64,000 bases of DNA from Rubrivivax sp. SCN 71-131 (GTDB lineage Bacteria > Pseudomonadota > Gammaproteobacteria > Burkholderiales > Burkholderiaceae_C): NCBI GenBank assembly GCA_001724995.1, contig MEFD01000020.1:52646-116645 (forward strand), given 5' to 3'. Under the pieces are notes generated by a model. That model was not told the origin of the DNA and did no database searches. It saw only the letters and a program-made list of their open reading frames with translations. Both the position numbers and the translations under genes were made by a program. Positions 15,444-25,040 of this stretch are shown one piece after another (the first letter of the stretch is position 1; each line of letters starts with the position of its first letter).

Positions 15444-15677
15444 ATGAGCAAGCGAAAGACCGAAGGCATTACGGAACCGCAGACAAGGACGCTGAGGGCG
15501 ATCTGCCAGATTCTGGACAGCACGGGCTTGCCGCCCACCGTCAAGGAGCTGGCCGAAGCGCTGGGTATCAGCCACGCCAGCGCCCATGAACAAATCGCGC
15601 AGCTGGTGCGCAAGGGGTATTTGAGGAAAGAAGAAAGAAAGGCGCGGAGCATCGTGATCGTGAAGCGCAACGAGTGA
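15444..15677 (+). CDS. LexA-type winged-helix DNA-binding protein (no peptidase domain)
   Basis: A 77-aa protein resembling only the N-terminal DNA-binding domain of LexA: RTLRAICQILDSTGLPPTVKEL, then the recognition helix region ISHASAHEQIAQLVRKGYLRK. The Ser-Lys self-cleavage domain is missing, so it cannot be inactivated by RecA-stimulated autocleavage like LexA. GAGGAG lies seven bases before the ATG. It starts about 20 nt after a promoter with a palindromic operator and is followed after 35 bp by the two-gene QueC-like unit, which it probably regulates. Confidence 0.78.
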   Translation: MSKRKTEGITEPQTRTLRAICQILDSTGLPPTVKELAEALGISHASAHEQIAQLVRKGYLRKEERKARSIVIVKRNE

Positions 15678-15712
15678 CCACGATGCTTTGATTTCATTGA
15701 GGGGAATCCTGG

Positions 15713-16501
15713 ATGGGGCATGTTCGGCTCGGGGTACTGCCAAGAACGAAGGCGTGGAAAGAGGTCGTCGGCCTGATCGCCGCTGGCGCTGACGTGTCCC
15801 AGGTCGCCAACGCCACCATCACAGCAGCAGAAAAGGCGTTCTCCTTCGTGATGGATGACAAGGGCTACACGGAAGCCGTGTGGCTGATGACGCAGTTGGC
15901 CATTGCTGCCAAGAAGGACGATCCCTACGCCCACCTCCGATCCGTCGGCATTTCCCTGCCGGACGACGCGACGTTGTCTGACGTGACGGTGGGCATTTCA
16001 GATGCCTTGGATCGTGCCGTCGACAGCTCCTATAGGCGTTCCGATCTGGCTGAAATCTCCGGGCGCGCGCTGATCAGCGCGGTGGCCGACGCGCTTCAGC
16101 CTCACTTGAACGGGCTTTTTCCGAACGACAAGGACACGATGCGCGCAGCGCTTTCCAATCTCGGAAAGCAAAAGGAGTTCGGCGACCTGTCGCGCTCATT
16201 CTTTGATCGGCTCACCAACGAGAGCCTTCAGTATTTTTTGTCCAAAACGCTATCGACCCAAGTGGGCGAAGGAATGCGTTTTGCGACGATGAACCAAAAG
16301 GCGCAGTTCGATCACGCGCTGGACACGCACACGCGGGAAGCCTCACTGATCGTCCGGGACTTCTCGTCCGAATGGTTTTCCAAACACCGCCACAAAGAAG
16401 GCGGCGACATTTCAAGAAAATCGTCCGATGGCTTTGCTGGCTATGCGCTGAAGAAGATGAAGGATGAATTGAAGTTGGGAGCGCGCACCAGTGCAAACTA
16501 A
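15713..16501 (+). CDS. Unknown protein partnered with QueC-like gene
   Basis: A 262-aa, mostly helical, soluble protein with no signal peptide or membrane segment and no motif I recognise. The N-terminal third is Ala-rich (GLIAAGADVSQVANATITAAEKAF); the C-terminal half is charged (FSSEWFSKHRHKEGGD). Its 3' end overlaps the start of the QueC-like gene by 11 bp, so the two products are likely made together. It may be the effector or an adaptor of a defence-type system; that is inference from position only. Confidence 0.6.
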   Translation: MGHVRLGVLPRTKAWKEVVGLIAAGADVSQVANATITAAEKAFSFVMDDKGYTEAVWLMTQLAIAAKKDDPYAHLRSVGISLPDDATLSDVTVGISDALDRAVDSSYRRSDLAEISGRALISAVADALQPHLNGLFPNDKDTMRAALSNLGKQKEFGDLSRSFFDRLTNESLQYFLSKTLSTQVGEGMRFATMNQKAQFDHALDTHTREASLIVRDFSSEWFSKHRHKEGGDISRKSSDGFAGYALKKMKDELKLGARTSAN

Positions 16502-18602
16502 GAAGTTCATCATTTGCGGAAATGCTTCGGCCAAGGGCATCAGCGACGATCCGAAGAACGACACTCGCCTTCGGCTTTCTGGCGTGCAGGGTGAAGGCAA
16601 CATCACGCTGCGCATCGAGGACATCCACAGCAAGATGTTCAGCAGCGTGCCAGCCAAGTTCCACGACCTGCTGGAGATCGCCACCTACGTCTACAGCGCG
16701 GATCAGGTGATTCTGCGCGGTGCAGACGATGTTGATAACTTCGGCGATGGATGGCGGCGCGACCTGCATTTCGTGGTGCCGGTGCGCAACCCGGATTTCT
16801 GGAACAGCGCCGAGATGAAGAACGCGCTGACCTCGACGCTGGGCTTTCTGTCGGATGACAACTACGAGTTCACCTTCGTCAAACTGGCGCAGGATCATTC
16901 GATTCAGGACTACCTGGAGTTCAACGACGCGCAGGCCATCTACGGCAAGCCGGAGCAAGTGGTGATGTTCTCTGGTGGTCTCGACTCGCTGGCGGGTGCG
17001 CTCGACGAGGTGTTGAGCCAGCAGCGCCGCGTGGTGCTGGTCACGCACAAGGCCACGCCCAAGCTCAACACCCGGCACAAGACGCTTCGAGATCTGCTGG
17101 CGCAGAAGGCCGGAGACAACGCGCCGCATCAGATCAGCGTGCGCGTCCACAAGAAAAAGCCGATGAATCGGGAATACACGCAGCGCAGCCGCTCGTTCCT
17201 GTTCGTCTCGATTGGCGCGACCATCGCCAAGATGCTCGGCCTGAGCAGCGTGCGCTTCTACGAGAACGGCGTGATCAGCCTGAACCTGCCGGTGTGCGCT
17301 CAGGTCGTCGGTGGCCGCGCCACCCGGACGACGCACCCCAAGGTGATGAAGGGCTTCCAAGACATCATGACGCTGGTGGCCGAAGCGCCATTCACGGTCG
17401 AGAACCCGTACATCTGGAAGACCAAGGCCGAAGTCGTCGAGCAGATCGTGAAGGTCGGCTGCGCCGATCTGATCAAGCATTCGATGACCTGCACGCACAC
17501 GTGGGAGATGACGAACCAGCACACCCACTGCGGTCTGTGTTCACAGTGCATCGACCGACGCTTTGCGGTCATCGCCGCCAAGGCCGACCAGTACGACCCG
17601 ATTGATCACTACAAGGCGGACGTATTCACCCAGAGCAGGAACAAGGACGACGACAAGATCATGTCCGCGTCCTACTTGGAGCGCGCCAACCAAGTGGGGG
17701 CGCTGGAGAACGTCGGGCAGTTTCTTGCCAAGTACGCCGAGGTGAACCGGGTGTTGCGCTTCCTCGGCGGAAGCACGGCGCAGGCTGCCCAGCGCGTGTT
17801 CGATCTCTACAAGCGCCATGCTGGCGAGGTGAACGCCGCGTCAGACGAAATGGTTCGCCGCCATGCGACGGCCATTCGTGAGCGCACCATGCCGGGCGAC
17901 GCCTTGCTCCGCACGGTGCATGAGTCCGCGTCGGTGATCTCGGTGCCAGCGGTGTCGTCGAAGGAGAAGCAGCCGGACAACTTCTTCCGCAAGCGTGGCG
18001 GTGGTTGGGAAGCTCGGTTTAATCGCGGGAACAGGATCAACATCATCGATGTGGACAAGGGCGCGGAGTACATCAACCTGCTGCTGGCGCATCCGAATCG
18101 GGAGGCATCGGTCTACGAGATCGTTTGCGGTTACGCGCTGGGCATCGCCGAGCAGGCCAGTTCCGGGCTGGAGCACGATGACATCGAGGAAGGGTTTCAG
18201 GTGACGACCGGAGCGCCGTTGAGCGACGCCGGAGTCGTAATCGACGCGAAGGCAGTCGCGCAATACCAAGCTCGCTACAAGCTCCTTTGCACCGAGAAGG
18301 CAGAAGCCGAGGCCGACGGGGATCACCAGCGGATTGAGGAGATCGAGGACGAGCTGGCCCAGATTTTCGGTGCCATCAGCGGGGGAACCGCCAAAGGCGG
18401 CAAGCTCCGGAAGGCTGGTGACAAGCGCAAGAACGTCCGGGACGCCTTCCGCAACGCCGTTGGTCGCGCCATCAAGAAGATTGCGCAGTACGACAAACCG
18501 CTGGCAGAGCACCTGAAGGAGTCCATCAAGCACGGCAACGAGGTGGTCTACCGGCCCGGAACGCCCATCGTCTGGGACGTCCGTCCCATCGTCAACGAGT
18601 AG
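16491..18602 (+). CDS. QueC/QatC-like PP-loop protein with long C-terminal extension
   Basis: A 703-aa protein starting at GTG. The centre carries a PP-loop ATP pyrophosphatase motif, MFSGGLDS (159-166), and a QueC-type zinc site: Cys334, Cys347, Cys350 and Cys353 in HCGLCSQC, followed by DRR. QueC makes 7-cyano-7-deazaguanine, but it is about 230 aa long. Here about 150 residues precede the PP-loop and about 330 follow the zinc site, including a charged coiled-coil-like stretch near 598-625. That layout recalls QatC of the Qat antiphage system and other defence-associated QueC homologues. No other queuosine gene is nearby. Substrate unknown. Confidence 0.75.
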   Translation: MQTKKFIICGNASAKGISDDPKNDTRLRLSGVQGEGNITLRIEDIHSKMFSSVPAKFHDLLEIATYVYSADQVILRGADDVDNFGDGWRRDLHFVVPVRNPDFWNSAEMKNALTSTLGFLSDDNYEFTFVKLAQDHSIQDYLEFNDAQAIYGKPEQVVMFSGGLDSLAGALDEVLSQQRRVVLVTHKATPKLNTRHKTLRDLLAQKAGDNAPHQISVRVHKKKPMNREYTQRSRSFLFVSIGATIAKMLGLSSVRFYENGVISLNLPVCAQVVGGRATRTTHPKVMKGFQDIMTLVAEAPFTVENPYIWKTKAEVVEQIVKVGCADLIKHSMTCTHTWEMTNQHTHCGLCSQCIDRRFAVIAAKADQYDPIDHYKADVFTQSRNKDDDKIMSASYLERANQVGALENVGQFLAKYAEVNRVLRFLGGSTAQAAQRVFDLYKRHAGEVNAASDEMVRRHATAIRERTMPGDALLRTVHESASVISVPAVSSKEKQPDNFFRKRGGGWEARFNRGNRINIIDVDKGAEYINLLLAHPNREASVYEIVCGYALGIAEQASSGLEHDDIEEGFQVTTGAPLSDAGVVIDAKAVAQYQARYKLLCTEKAEAEADGDHQRIEEIEDELAQIFGAISGGTAKGGKLRKAGDKRKNVRDAFRNAVGRAIKKIAQYDKPLAEHLKESIKHGNEVVYRPGTPIVWDVRPIVNE

Positions 18603-18642
18603 CCCCGTCCGGGGTCGGGTCGCCTGCGTCGGGGCGGTTTTT
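18602..18642 (+). terminator. Probable terminator after QueC-like gene
   Basis: GCCCCG starting in the stop codon can pair with CGGGGC at 18630-18635, followed by GGTTTTT. An internal CCCCG/CGGGG hairpin at 18603-18614 competes. Either way, a GC-rich fold followed by five Ts directly after the stop is consistent with intrinsic termination. Confidence 0.5.
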
Positions 18643-18662
18643 CTGACGAACAAGCCGCCGGA

Positions 18663-18812
18663 AACCCGCGCCAATGCTGGGGCGGGTGCGAAGTCCTCCT
18701 TCGCAGAAACAGAGAATGGGGGGCATCTGAGAACGGAAAACGGCCCGAAACCGGGGTGTCCGGGGCGGCGGCGTCCTTCGCAGCGAGGCCCGAACCCGCG
18801 CCAGCACTGGGG
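18663..18812. repeat. Imperfect 20-bp repeat pair near tRNA-Ala
   Basis: AACCCGCGCCAATGCTGGGG at 18663-18682 recurs with three changes at 18793-18812. Between them TCCTTCGCAG occurs near 18693 and again near 18774, so the order is A-B-B'-A'. The stretch has no gene. It could be decayed junction sequence of the mobile region beside the tRNA. Confidence 0.5.
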
Positions 18813-18828
18813 AAAACGGGCAGAAAAA

Positions 18829-18852
18829 AACCCAACCGATAAGGGTTGGGTT
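18829..18852. terminator. Terminator downstream of tRNA-Ala
   Basis: AACCCAACC (18829-18837) pairs perfectly with GGTTGGGTT (18844-18852) across a 6-nt loop. An A7 tract on one side and T5 on the other make it usable on both strands. It ends ten bases from the tRNA 3' end and should terminate tRNA transcription leftward. Confidence 0.85.
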
Positions 18853-18861
18853 TTTAAGTAT

Positions 18862-18937
<76 letters not shown>

Positions 18938-18991
18938 GACGAGCCCGGCACTATACCATTGCGGCGCCACAACTCCGATGAGGCCCGACCG

Positions 18992-19843
18992 ATGCGCCGC
19001 ACGAACGATCCCGCCTGGCTTGAACAGCAGTACAACGCCCGCGCCGCCGTGCCCGATGCCGCCGCGCACATCGGCAAGTGGGCCGCAGCTTCGGCGCACA
19101 CGCGCGCGCAGGCGCCCTGCGTGCTGGATCTGCCGTATGGCGACGGCGCCGGCGAGACCCTCGACGTCTTTCCCACCACGGCTGCGAATGCTCCGGTGTT
19201 CGTCTTCCTGCACGGCGGCTACTGGCGGGCGCTCGACAAGTCGGATGCCTCCTTTGTCGCGCCCTCGTTCACCGCCGAGGGGGCACTCGTCGTCGTGCCC
19301 AACCACGCGCTGGCGCCCGCGGTGAGCCTCGAGCACATCACGCTGCAGCTCACGCGGGCGCTCGAGTGGACCTGGCGGCATGCCGCCGAGCATGGCGGCG
19401 ACCCGTCGCGCATCGTCGTCGCCGGGCATTCAGCCGGCGGCCACCTGGCGACGATGATGCTCTGCTGCCGTTGGAAGCAGCTCGCCGAGGACCTGCCGGC
19501 GCAGCTGGTGCAGGGGGCGCTGTCGATCTCCGGCCTGTATGACCTCGAGCCGCTGCGCCACACGCCCAGCCTGCAGGACCTGGGCTTGACGCCGGCGGCG
19601 GTGAAGCGGCTGAGCCCGGCATTCTTCCCGCGGCCCAAGGGCAAGCTGGTGGCGGTGGCCGGCGCGCTCGAGAGCGAGGAGTTCCGCCGCCAGAACCAGC
19701 TCATCCGCGACGTCTGGGGCCCGACTGCGGTGCCGGCATGCGAGACCCTTGCGGGCGTCGACCACTTCAGCATCCTGCGCGAGCTGGCCGACCCGGGCGC
19801 GCGCCTGCACGGGCTGGCGCGGCAACTGCTCGGGCTGGCCTGA
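18992..19843 (+). CDS. Alpha/beta hydrolase, arylformamidase-like
   Basis: A 283-aa cytoplasmic alpha/beta hydrolase. The oxyanion motif HGGYW appears near residue 75, the nucleophile elbow GHSAGG near 148, and a late DHFS supplies the catalytic histidine. HGGYW with this spacing is typical of kynurenine formamidase-like esterases, which hydrolyse N-formylkynurenine, but no other tryptophan-degradation gene is adjacent, so the substrate is unproven. The ATG at 18992 is preferred; a TTG at 18959 would add 11 residues. It is divergent from tRNA-Ala. Confidence 0.8.
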   Translation: MRRTNDPAWLEQQYNARAAVPDAAAHIGKWAAASAHTRAQAPCVLDLPYGDGAGETLDVFPTTAANAPVFVFLHGGYWRALDKSDASFVAPSFTAEGALVVVPNHALAPAVSLEHITLQLTRALEWTWRHAAEHGGDPSRIVVAGHSAGGHLATMMLCCRWKQLAEDLPAQLVQGALSISGLYDLEPLRHTPSLQDLGLTPAAVKRLSPAFFPRPKGKLVAVAGALESEEFRRQNQLIRDVWGPTAVPACETLAGVDHFSILRELADPGARLHGLARQLLGLA

Positions 19844-19960
19844 ACGGCGCGCGCGTGCGGGGGCCGGCCGGGGATTGGCGCTGGCAATGGTGCACATAGC
19901 CGCTTTGTATTGGCTCGATCGCCCGGTCTGGGTTACGGTCGCTTTGCGGGTCAGGCTTGA

Positions 19961-19982
19961 CCGGCCGCGTCGGCGCGGCCGG
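19961..19982 (+). promoter_or_regulatory. Strong hairpin in rubrerythrin leader
   Basis: CCGGCCGCG (19961-19969) pairs perfectly with CGCGGCCGG (19974-19982) around a TCGG loop, about 45 bp before the rubrerythrin ATG. There is no T-run, so it is not a classical terminator. It may stabilise the leader or mark the end of the upstream transcript. Confidence 0.45.
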
Positions 19983-20026
19983 CCCGCTGGCCCTGCCCCC
20001 CAGGGATCACGACCAAGGAGCACGCC

Positions 20027-20449
<423 letters not shown>

Positions 20450-20528
20450 CGCCGCCGGACTTCACGCCCAAGCACGAGGGGCCGCGCGCCCTTCGTGCGC
20501 CTGCCCACCGACGCGAAGCGAGCGAACC

Positions 20529-21875
20529 ATGCGCGAAGGCAACCTCGAAGCGCCCACCCGGCATGCGATCGACTGGAAGAACCCCGACTTCCACGACGAG
20601 GCCCGGGCGCTGGCCGAGATGGAGCGTGTGTTCGACATCTGCCATGGCTGCCGCCGCTGCGTCAGCCTGTGCCAGAGCTTCCCCAACCTCTTCGACCTCG
20701 TCGACGCCACGGCGGACGGCGAGGTGCACGGTGTGGCCAAGGCCGACTACGGCAAGGTGGTCGAGCAGTGCTACCTCTGCGACCTGTGCTACATGACGAA
20801 GTGCCCGTACACGCCGCCGCACCCGTGGAACGTGGACTTCCCGCACCTCATGCTGCGCGCCAAGGCGATCAGGCATCGCCAGGGTCACGTGAGGAAGAGC
20901 GAGCAGCTGCTGGCCTCGACCGATCTGCACGGTCGCTTCGCAGGCATTCCGGTGGTGGTCGAGATCGTCAACGCGCTGAACGCGACCCGGCCCGTGCGCA
21001 AGCTCATGGACCGCGGGCTCGGCGTGCACCCCGACGCCTGGGTGCCGGGCGTGGCGGCGCAGCGCTTTCGCTGGGGCAAGGCGCTGTCCAATCCGCGCTT
21101 CGACGTGCGCGAGGGCGAGCGCACGCCGGGCAAGGTGGCGATCTACTCCACCTGCTACGTCAACTACAACGAGCCCGGTATCGGCAACGACCTCGTCAAG
21201 CTGCTCGAGCACAACGAGATCCCCTGGGAGATCGTCGAGCGCGAGCGCTGCTGCGGCATGCCCAGGCTCGAACTCGGCGACCTGGAGGCGGTCGAGCGCG
21301 CCAAGGAGGCCAACATCCCCGTGCTCGCGCGCTACGCGCGCGAAGGCTTCGCCATCGTCACGCCGATGCCCAGCTGCACGCTGATGTACAAGCAGGAGCT
21401 GCCGCTGATGTTCCCTGACGAGGCCGACGTGCAGCTCGTCAAGGACGCGATGTGGGACCCCTTCGAGTACCTCGTCGCGCGCCATCGCGACGGGCTGCTG
21501 AAGACCGACTTCAAGCGCGCGCTGGGCCGTGTGAGCTGGCACGCGCCCTGCCACGGCCGCGTGCAGAACATCGGCAGGAAGACCAAGGAGATGCTGGAGC
21601 TCGTCGGCCGGCACGTCGAGGTGCAGCTGAACACGGTCGAGCGCTGCTCGGGCCACGCCGGAACCTACGGCGTGAAGACGCCCACGCACCCGATCGCGAT
21701 GAAGATCGGCACGCCGGTGTTTCGCGGCATGGCCAAGGAGGAGCCGGACTTCGTCGGCAGCGACTGCCCGCTGGCCGGCCACCACATTGCGCAAGGCATG
21801 GCGCGGGCGGGCACGCCGGCCAAGGCCGTGCAGCACCCGATCAGCCTCGTGCGCATGGCGTACGGGCTGGATTGA
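20529..21875 (+). CDS. GlpC/HdrD-like Fe-S oxidoreductase subunit
   Basis: A 448-aa protein with two N-terminal 4Fe-4S motifs: Cys38, 41, 44, 48 in [11 protein letters not shown], and Cys81, 84, 87, 92 in [12 protein letters not shown]. Two heterodisulfide-reductase-type CCG-like domains follow (ERCCGMPR near 240 and a later [22 protein letters not shown] set). This is the layout of GlpC and HdrD-like electron carriers. It has no membrane segment. It probably passes electrons to the rubrerythrin encoded 80 bp upstream; the electron donor is unknown. Confidence 0.85.
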   Translation: MREGNLEAPTRHAIDWKNPDFHDEARALAEMERVFDICHGCRRCVSLCQSFPNLFDLVDATADGEVHGVAKADYGKVVEQCYLCDLCYMTKCPYTPPHPWNVDFPHLMLRAKAIRHRQGHVRKSEQLLASTDLHGRFAGIPVVVEIVNALNATRPVRKLMDRGLGVHPDAWVPGVAAQRFRWGKALSNPRFDVREGERTPGKVAIYSTCYVNYNEPGIGNDLVKLLEHNEIPWEIVERERCCGMPRLELGDLEAVERAKEANIPVLARYAREGFAIVTPMPSCTLMYKQELPLMFPDEADVQLVKDAMWDPFEYLVARHRDGLLKTDFKRALGRVSWHAPCHGRVQNIGRKTKEMLELVGRHVEVQLNTVERCSGHAGTYGVKTPTHPIAMKIGTPVFRGMAKEEPDFVGSDCPLAGHHIAQGMARAGTPAKAVQHPISLVRMAYGLD

Positions 21876-21906
21876 ATTGAAGCCGACGACCACCGCAAGG
21901 GCCGCC

Positions 21907-22488
21907 ATGAGCATCACCCCCGACAGCCTGCCGACGCTCGAGGCCTACGCGAAGATCCGCACGGGCAGCCGCGCGCAGGCGATCGCCTACCGGCGCCAGC
22001 GCAGCGTCCGGCTCGGCGCGCACGTGACGCTGCAGTTCGAGGACGAGGTGACGATCCGCCGCCAGATCCAGGAGATGCTGCACATCGAGAAGATCTTCGA
22101 CGAGGAGGGCATCCAGGGCGAGATCGACGCCTACGCGCCGCTGGTGCCCGACGGCAGCAACTGGAAGGCGACGATGCTCATCGAGTACCCCGATCCGCAG
22201 CAGCGCCGGCGCGAGCTGGCGCGGCTCATCGGCGTCGAGGACCGCCTCTACGTGGAGATCGAGGGCCAGGGCCGCGTCCACGCCATCGCCGACGAGGATC
22301 TGGCGCGCGAGAACGCGCAGAAGACGAGCGCGGTGCACTTCGTGCGCTTCGAGTTCGACGACGCCCAGCGCCGGGCGATCCGCGCCGGCGCGGCCGTCGT
22401 CATCGGCTGCGACCACGCCCACTACCCGGCGCAGGTGGAGCTGGCCGGCCCGGCGCGGGCAGGCCTCGTCGGCGATCTGCGGGCGTGA
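21907..22488 (+). CDS. DUF3501 family protein
   Basis: A 193-aa soluble protein recognised as DUF3501 by its start (MSITPDSLPTLEAYAKIR), RRQRSVRLGAHVTLQFED, and the late RFEFDDAQRRAIR. Function is not established; the family is repeatedly found after a rubrerythrin and an Fe-S GlpC-like gene, exactly as here. The ATG is 31 bp after the preceding stop, and a longer upstream frame lies inside that gene. Probably one operon with the two genes before it. Confidence 0.85.
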   Translation: MSITPDSLPTLEAYAKIRTGSRAQAIAYRRQRSVRLGAHVTLQFEDEVTIRRQIQEMLHIEKIFDEEGIQGEIDAYAPLVPDGSNWKATMLIEYPDPQQRRRELARLIGVEDRLYVEIEGQGRVHAIADEDLARENAQKTSAVHFVRFEFDDAQRRAIRAGAAVVIGCDHAHYPAQVELAGPARAGLVGDLRA

Positions 22489-22513
22489 GGGGGCGCGGTG
22501 GGTGCGGCGCGAC

Positions 22514-23407
22514 CTAGGTCGCGCCCGCCAGCCGCGCGGCCAGCCGCCGCGAGGCCCACCAGGCGTGGCCGCTGTAGACGGCAAGTGCCGCCCAGATGAA
22601 GACGAAGCCGACGAGGCGCTTCGGCTGCATCGGCTCGTGGAAGACGGTGATGCCGAGCAGGAACTGCACCGTCGGCGAGAGGTACTGCATCAGGCCCACG
22701 GTGGCCAGCGGCAGGCGCCGCGCCGCGGCGGCAAAGAGCAGCAGCGGCAGCGCCGTCAGCGGCCCGGCCACGAGCAGCAGCGTGTTGAGCGTCCAGTCGC
22801 CGCGCGCCATCGCGCCGCCGGGCTGCAGCGTGAACCACACGAGCAGCGGCAGCACCAGCGGCGCGAGCACGAGGGTCTCGAGCGTCAGGCCCTCGAGCGC
22901 ACCCAGCGGCGCCGTCTTGCGCAGCAGGCCGTAGAGCCCGAAGCTCACCGCCAGCAGCAGCGCCACCCAGGGCAGGCGGCCGGCGTCGACGGTCAGCCAG
23001 AGCACGCCGGCCGCGGCCAGCGCCACCGCCAGCCATTGCGCCGGCTGCAGCCGCTCGCGCAGCACGAGCACGCCCAGCAGCACGCTCACCAGCGGGTTGA
23101 TGAAGTAGCCCAGGCTCGCGTCCAGCACATGGCCGTTGACGATGGCCCAGACGTAGACGAGCCAGTTCGCGCTCAGCAGCAGCGCGCTGGCGACGAAGAG
23201 GAGGCCCTTGCGCGGCTGCCGCAGCAGCTGCGGCAGCCAGGCCCAGCGCCGCATCACGGTGAGCACGACGAGCAGCAGCAGCAGCGACCACACGGAGCGG
23301 TGCACCACCACCTCCAGCGGCGGCACGCTGGCCAGTTCGCGCAGGTACAAGGGAAACAGACCCCAGATGCCGAAGGCGGCAAGGGCGTACAGCAGACCGG
23401 GGTTCAT
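22514..23407 (-). CDS. rarD: RarD-type EamA-family transporter
   Basis: A 297-aa integral membrane protein with about ten hydrophobic helices in two EamA halves. The N-terminal AAFGIWGLFPLYLREL and the ASLGYFINPLVSVLLG segment are typical of RarD, once called a chloramphenicol-sensitivity protein. Substrate is not known. The C-terminal half includes VGLMQYLSPTVQFLLG. It is convergent with the DUF3501 gene. I am sure of the family and less sure of the symbol's functional meaning. Confidence 0.85.
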   Translation of the reverse strand: MNPGLLYALAAFGIWGLFPLYLRELASVPPLEVVVHRSVWSLLLLLVVLTVMRRWAWLPQLLRQPRKGLLFVASALLLSANWLVYVWAIVNGHVLDASLGYFINPLVSVLLGVLVLRERLQPAQWLAVALAAAGVLWLTVDAGRLPWVALLLAVSFGLYGLLRKTAPLGALEGLTLETLVLAPLVLPLLVWFTLQPGGAMARGDWTLNTLLLVAGPLTALPLLLFAAAARRLPLATVGLMQYLSPTVQFLLGITVFHEPMQPKRLVGFVFIWAALAVYSGHAWWASRRLAARLAGAT

Positions 23408-23524
23408 GCGGCCTCGATTCTCGCCGCCTGCGGGTTATCCCTGCTTGGCCGGGGACAAGGGCGCGGCACCGGACACGAGGTGCGCTGCACGCACGCCGCG
23501 CAGCCTCGCTGGCAGCGCGTCAGG

Positions 23525-24871
23525 CTACTTCAGGTAGCCCCAGGCCTGGAGCCGGCCCTGCGCGTAGCTGGCCGCCTGGCCCTTCGCGCCGCCCTGCAGG
23601 AAGGCGGTGTATTCGCGCGCGGCATCGGGGCGGCGGCCCATGCCTTCGAGCGACACGCCGAGGAGGAAGCGCGTGCCGGGGTCGCCGGGCAGCAGGCGGT
23701 CGTAGGCCTGCAGGTCCGCGTAGGCGCCGCCGGGGTCGCGCAGGCCGAGCTTGAGCGTGGCGGCGAGCTTGGCCGCCTGCGCCTCCTGCGGATAGATCTG
23801 GCGCGCGTTCTCGGCGTAGCGGCGTGCCTCCTGCAGCTTGTCCTGCGCCGCCAGGCACTGCGCCATGCGCAGGTTGGCCGGATAGTCGCGCGGGGTGGCC
23901 CGCAGGGCGCTCTCGAACTGGCGCTGCGCCGCGGGCAGATCCTTCCTGCTCATCGCCACCTCGCCGTTCTGGCAGGCGTCGATGGTCGGCGCAAGGCGCC
24001 GCAGCGAGGCCGTGCGGTCCATGAAGCGCTCGCGTCCGGTGGGCGCGCCGGCGCTGGCGGCATAGGTCGTCTCGGCGCGCCGGCGCGCGGTGTCGCGGCG
24101 CTCGCTGCTCATCGGGTGCGAGGCGAACATCGTCTGCAGCAGGCCGGGTTCGGCGTCCTGTGCGCTCACCAGCAGCTGGTGCAGCCGCGTCATGCCGCCG
24201 GCCGGGTAGCCGGCCTTGACCATGTATTCCTGCCCGAGCGCATCGGCCTCGCGCTCGTTGTCGCGCGAGTAGCTGGCCAGCAGCGCGCTGGCGCCGATGA
24301 CGCCGCCGACGCCGGCCACCGCGCCCCAGCGCGAATTGCTCGCCGCGGCGGCGACGACCACCGCCAGCATCGCCGCCTGCGCCACCATCGCCTGCCCCTG
24401 GCGCTGTGCGGCATGGCGCGCGTTGACGTGGCCCATCTCGTGGCCGATCAGCGCCGAGAGCTCGGCCTCGTCGTCCAGCTTCGTCATGATGCCGCGCGTG
24501 ATGCCCATCGCCCCGGCCGGGAAGGTGTAGGCGTTGACGTAGTTGGCGCCGAGCACGCGCGTGCTGTAGGGCATGTCGGCGCGGTGCACCTGCGCCTGCA
24601 GGCGATCGGCGACCTCGTCGACGTAGGCGTTGACGCCCGCGTCCTGCACCGCGCCCAGGTCCTGCGAGAACTGGTGCGGCGACTGCCGGCGGTCGGCCTC
24701 GATCTCCTCCTGCGGGCTCATGCCGACGAGGATCTGCTGGCCGGTGACCGGCGAGGTCGCGCAGCCCTGCAGGGCACCGGCGCCCACGCTGGCGCCAAAG
24801 AGCCACAGCGCATCGCGGCGCGTGAGGCGGTTGCGCGTGAGGCGGCGCGAAAGCGTGTCGACCTGGGTCAT
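23525..24871 (-). CDS. M48 metalloprotease lipoprotein with TPR tail (BepA-like)
   Basis: A 448-aa protein. The N terminus has TRRDALWLFGASVGAGALQGC, a twin-arginine-like signal ending in a lipobox with Cys37, so the mature protein is probably a lipoprotein. The zinc-protease motif HEMGH is at 144-148, with a downstream EREADALGQ glutamate. The C-terminal half is helical and TPR-like (QFESALRATPRDYPANLRMAQ). This matches BepA/YfgC-type outer-membrane quality-control proteases. It is divergent from imuA across a 169-bp gap that holds a LexA box. Confidence 0.88.
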   Translation of the reverse strand: MTQVDTLSRRLTRNRLTRRDALWLFGASVGAGALQGCATSPVTGQQILVGMSPQEEIEADRRQSPHQFSQDLGAVQDAGVNAYVDEVADRLQAQVHRADMPYSTRVLGANYVNAYTFPAGAMGITRGIMTKLDDEAELSALIGHEMGHVNARHAAQRQGQAMVAQAAMLAVVVAAAASNSRWGAVAGVGGVIGASALLASYSRDNEREADALGQEYMVKAGYPAGGMTRLHQLLVSAQDAEPGLLQTMFASHPMSSERRDTARRRAETTYAASAGAPTGRERFMDRTASLRRLAPTIDACQNGEVAMSRKDLPAAQRQFESALRATPRDYPANLRMAQCLAAQDKLQEARRYAENARQIYPQEAQAAKLAATLKLGLRDPGGAYADLQAYDRLLPGDPGTRFLLGVSLEGMGRRPDAAREYTAFLQGGAKGQAASYAQGRLQAWGYLK

Positions 24872-25015
24872 GGGGGGCTCCCTTCGTCTTCGTGGAGGTC
24901 CGGCGCGCGGCCGGCCGCGGTCGAGGATCGACCAGCGGCCCGGTGCCCGGGGTCCAGTGTAGGGGCGGGCCGCGGCGCCGATGCCCTGAAGCGTGATCTC
25001 CTGGCTTGCATCCTC

Positions 25016-25036
25016 TACTGTATGAACATACAGTTA
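25016..25036 (+). promoter_or_regulatory. LexA (SOS) box upstream of imuA
   Basis: TACTGTATGAACATACAGTTA contains CTGT-N8-ACAG at 25018-25033 with flanking TA, a near-consensus LexA box. It ends only four bases before the imuA GTG. It places imuA-imuB under SOS control. Its closeness to the start codon leaves little or no room for a 5' leader. Confidence 0.92.
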
Positions 25037-25040
25037 TCCG

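Larger units (their letters stand above)
1..18602. mobile_element. Prophage-like accessory region, left end outside window
   Basis: This stretch is filled with phage-type replication, recombination and DNA-modification genes in one tightly overlapping leftward operon, plus a serine-recombinase cassette and a QueC-like gene pair. Housekeeping genes begin right after tRNA-Ala at 18862. No capsid, portal, tail or terminase gene is visible, so structural genes, if any, lie left of position 1. The right boundary is inferred from the change in gene content and from the tRNA 3' end facing the region; no attachment repeat was identified. The region could be a prophage or a phage-derived island. Confidence 0.7.
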
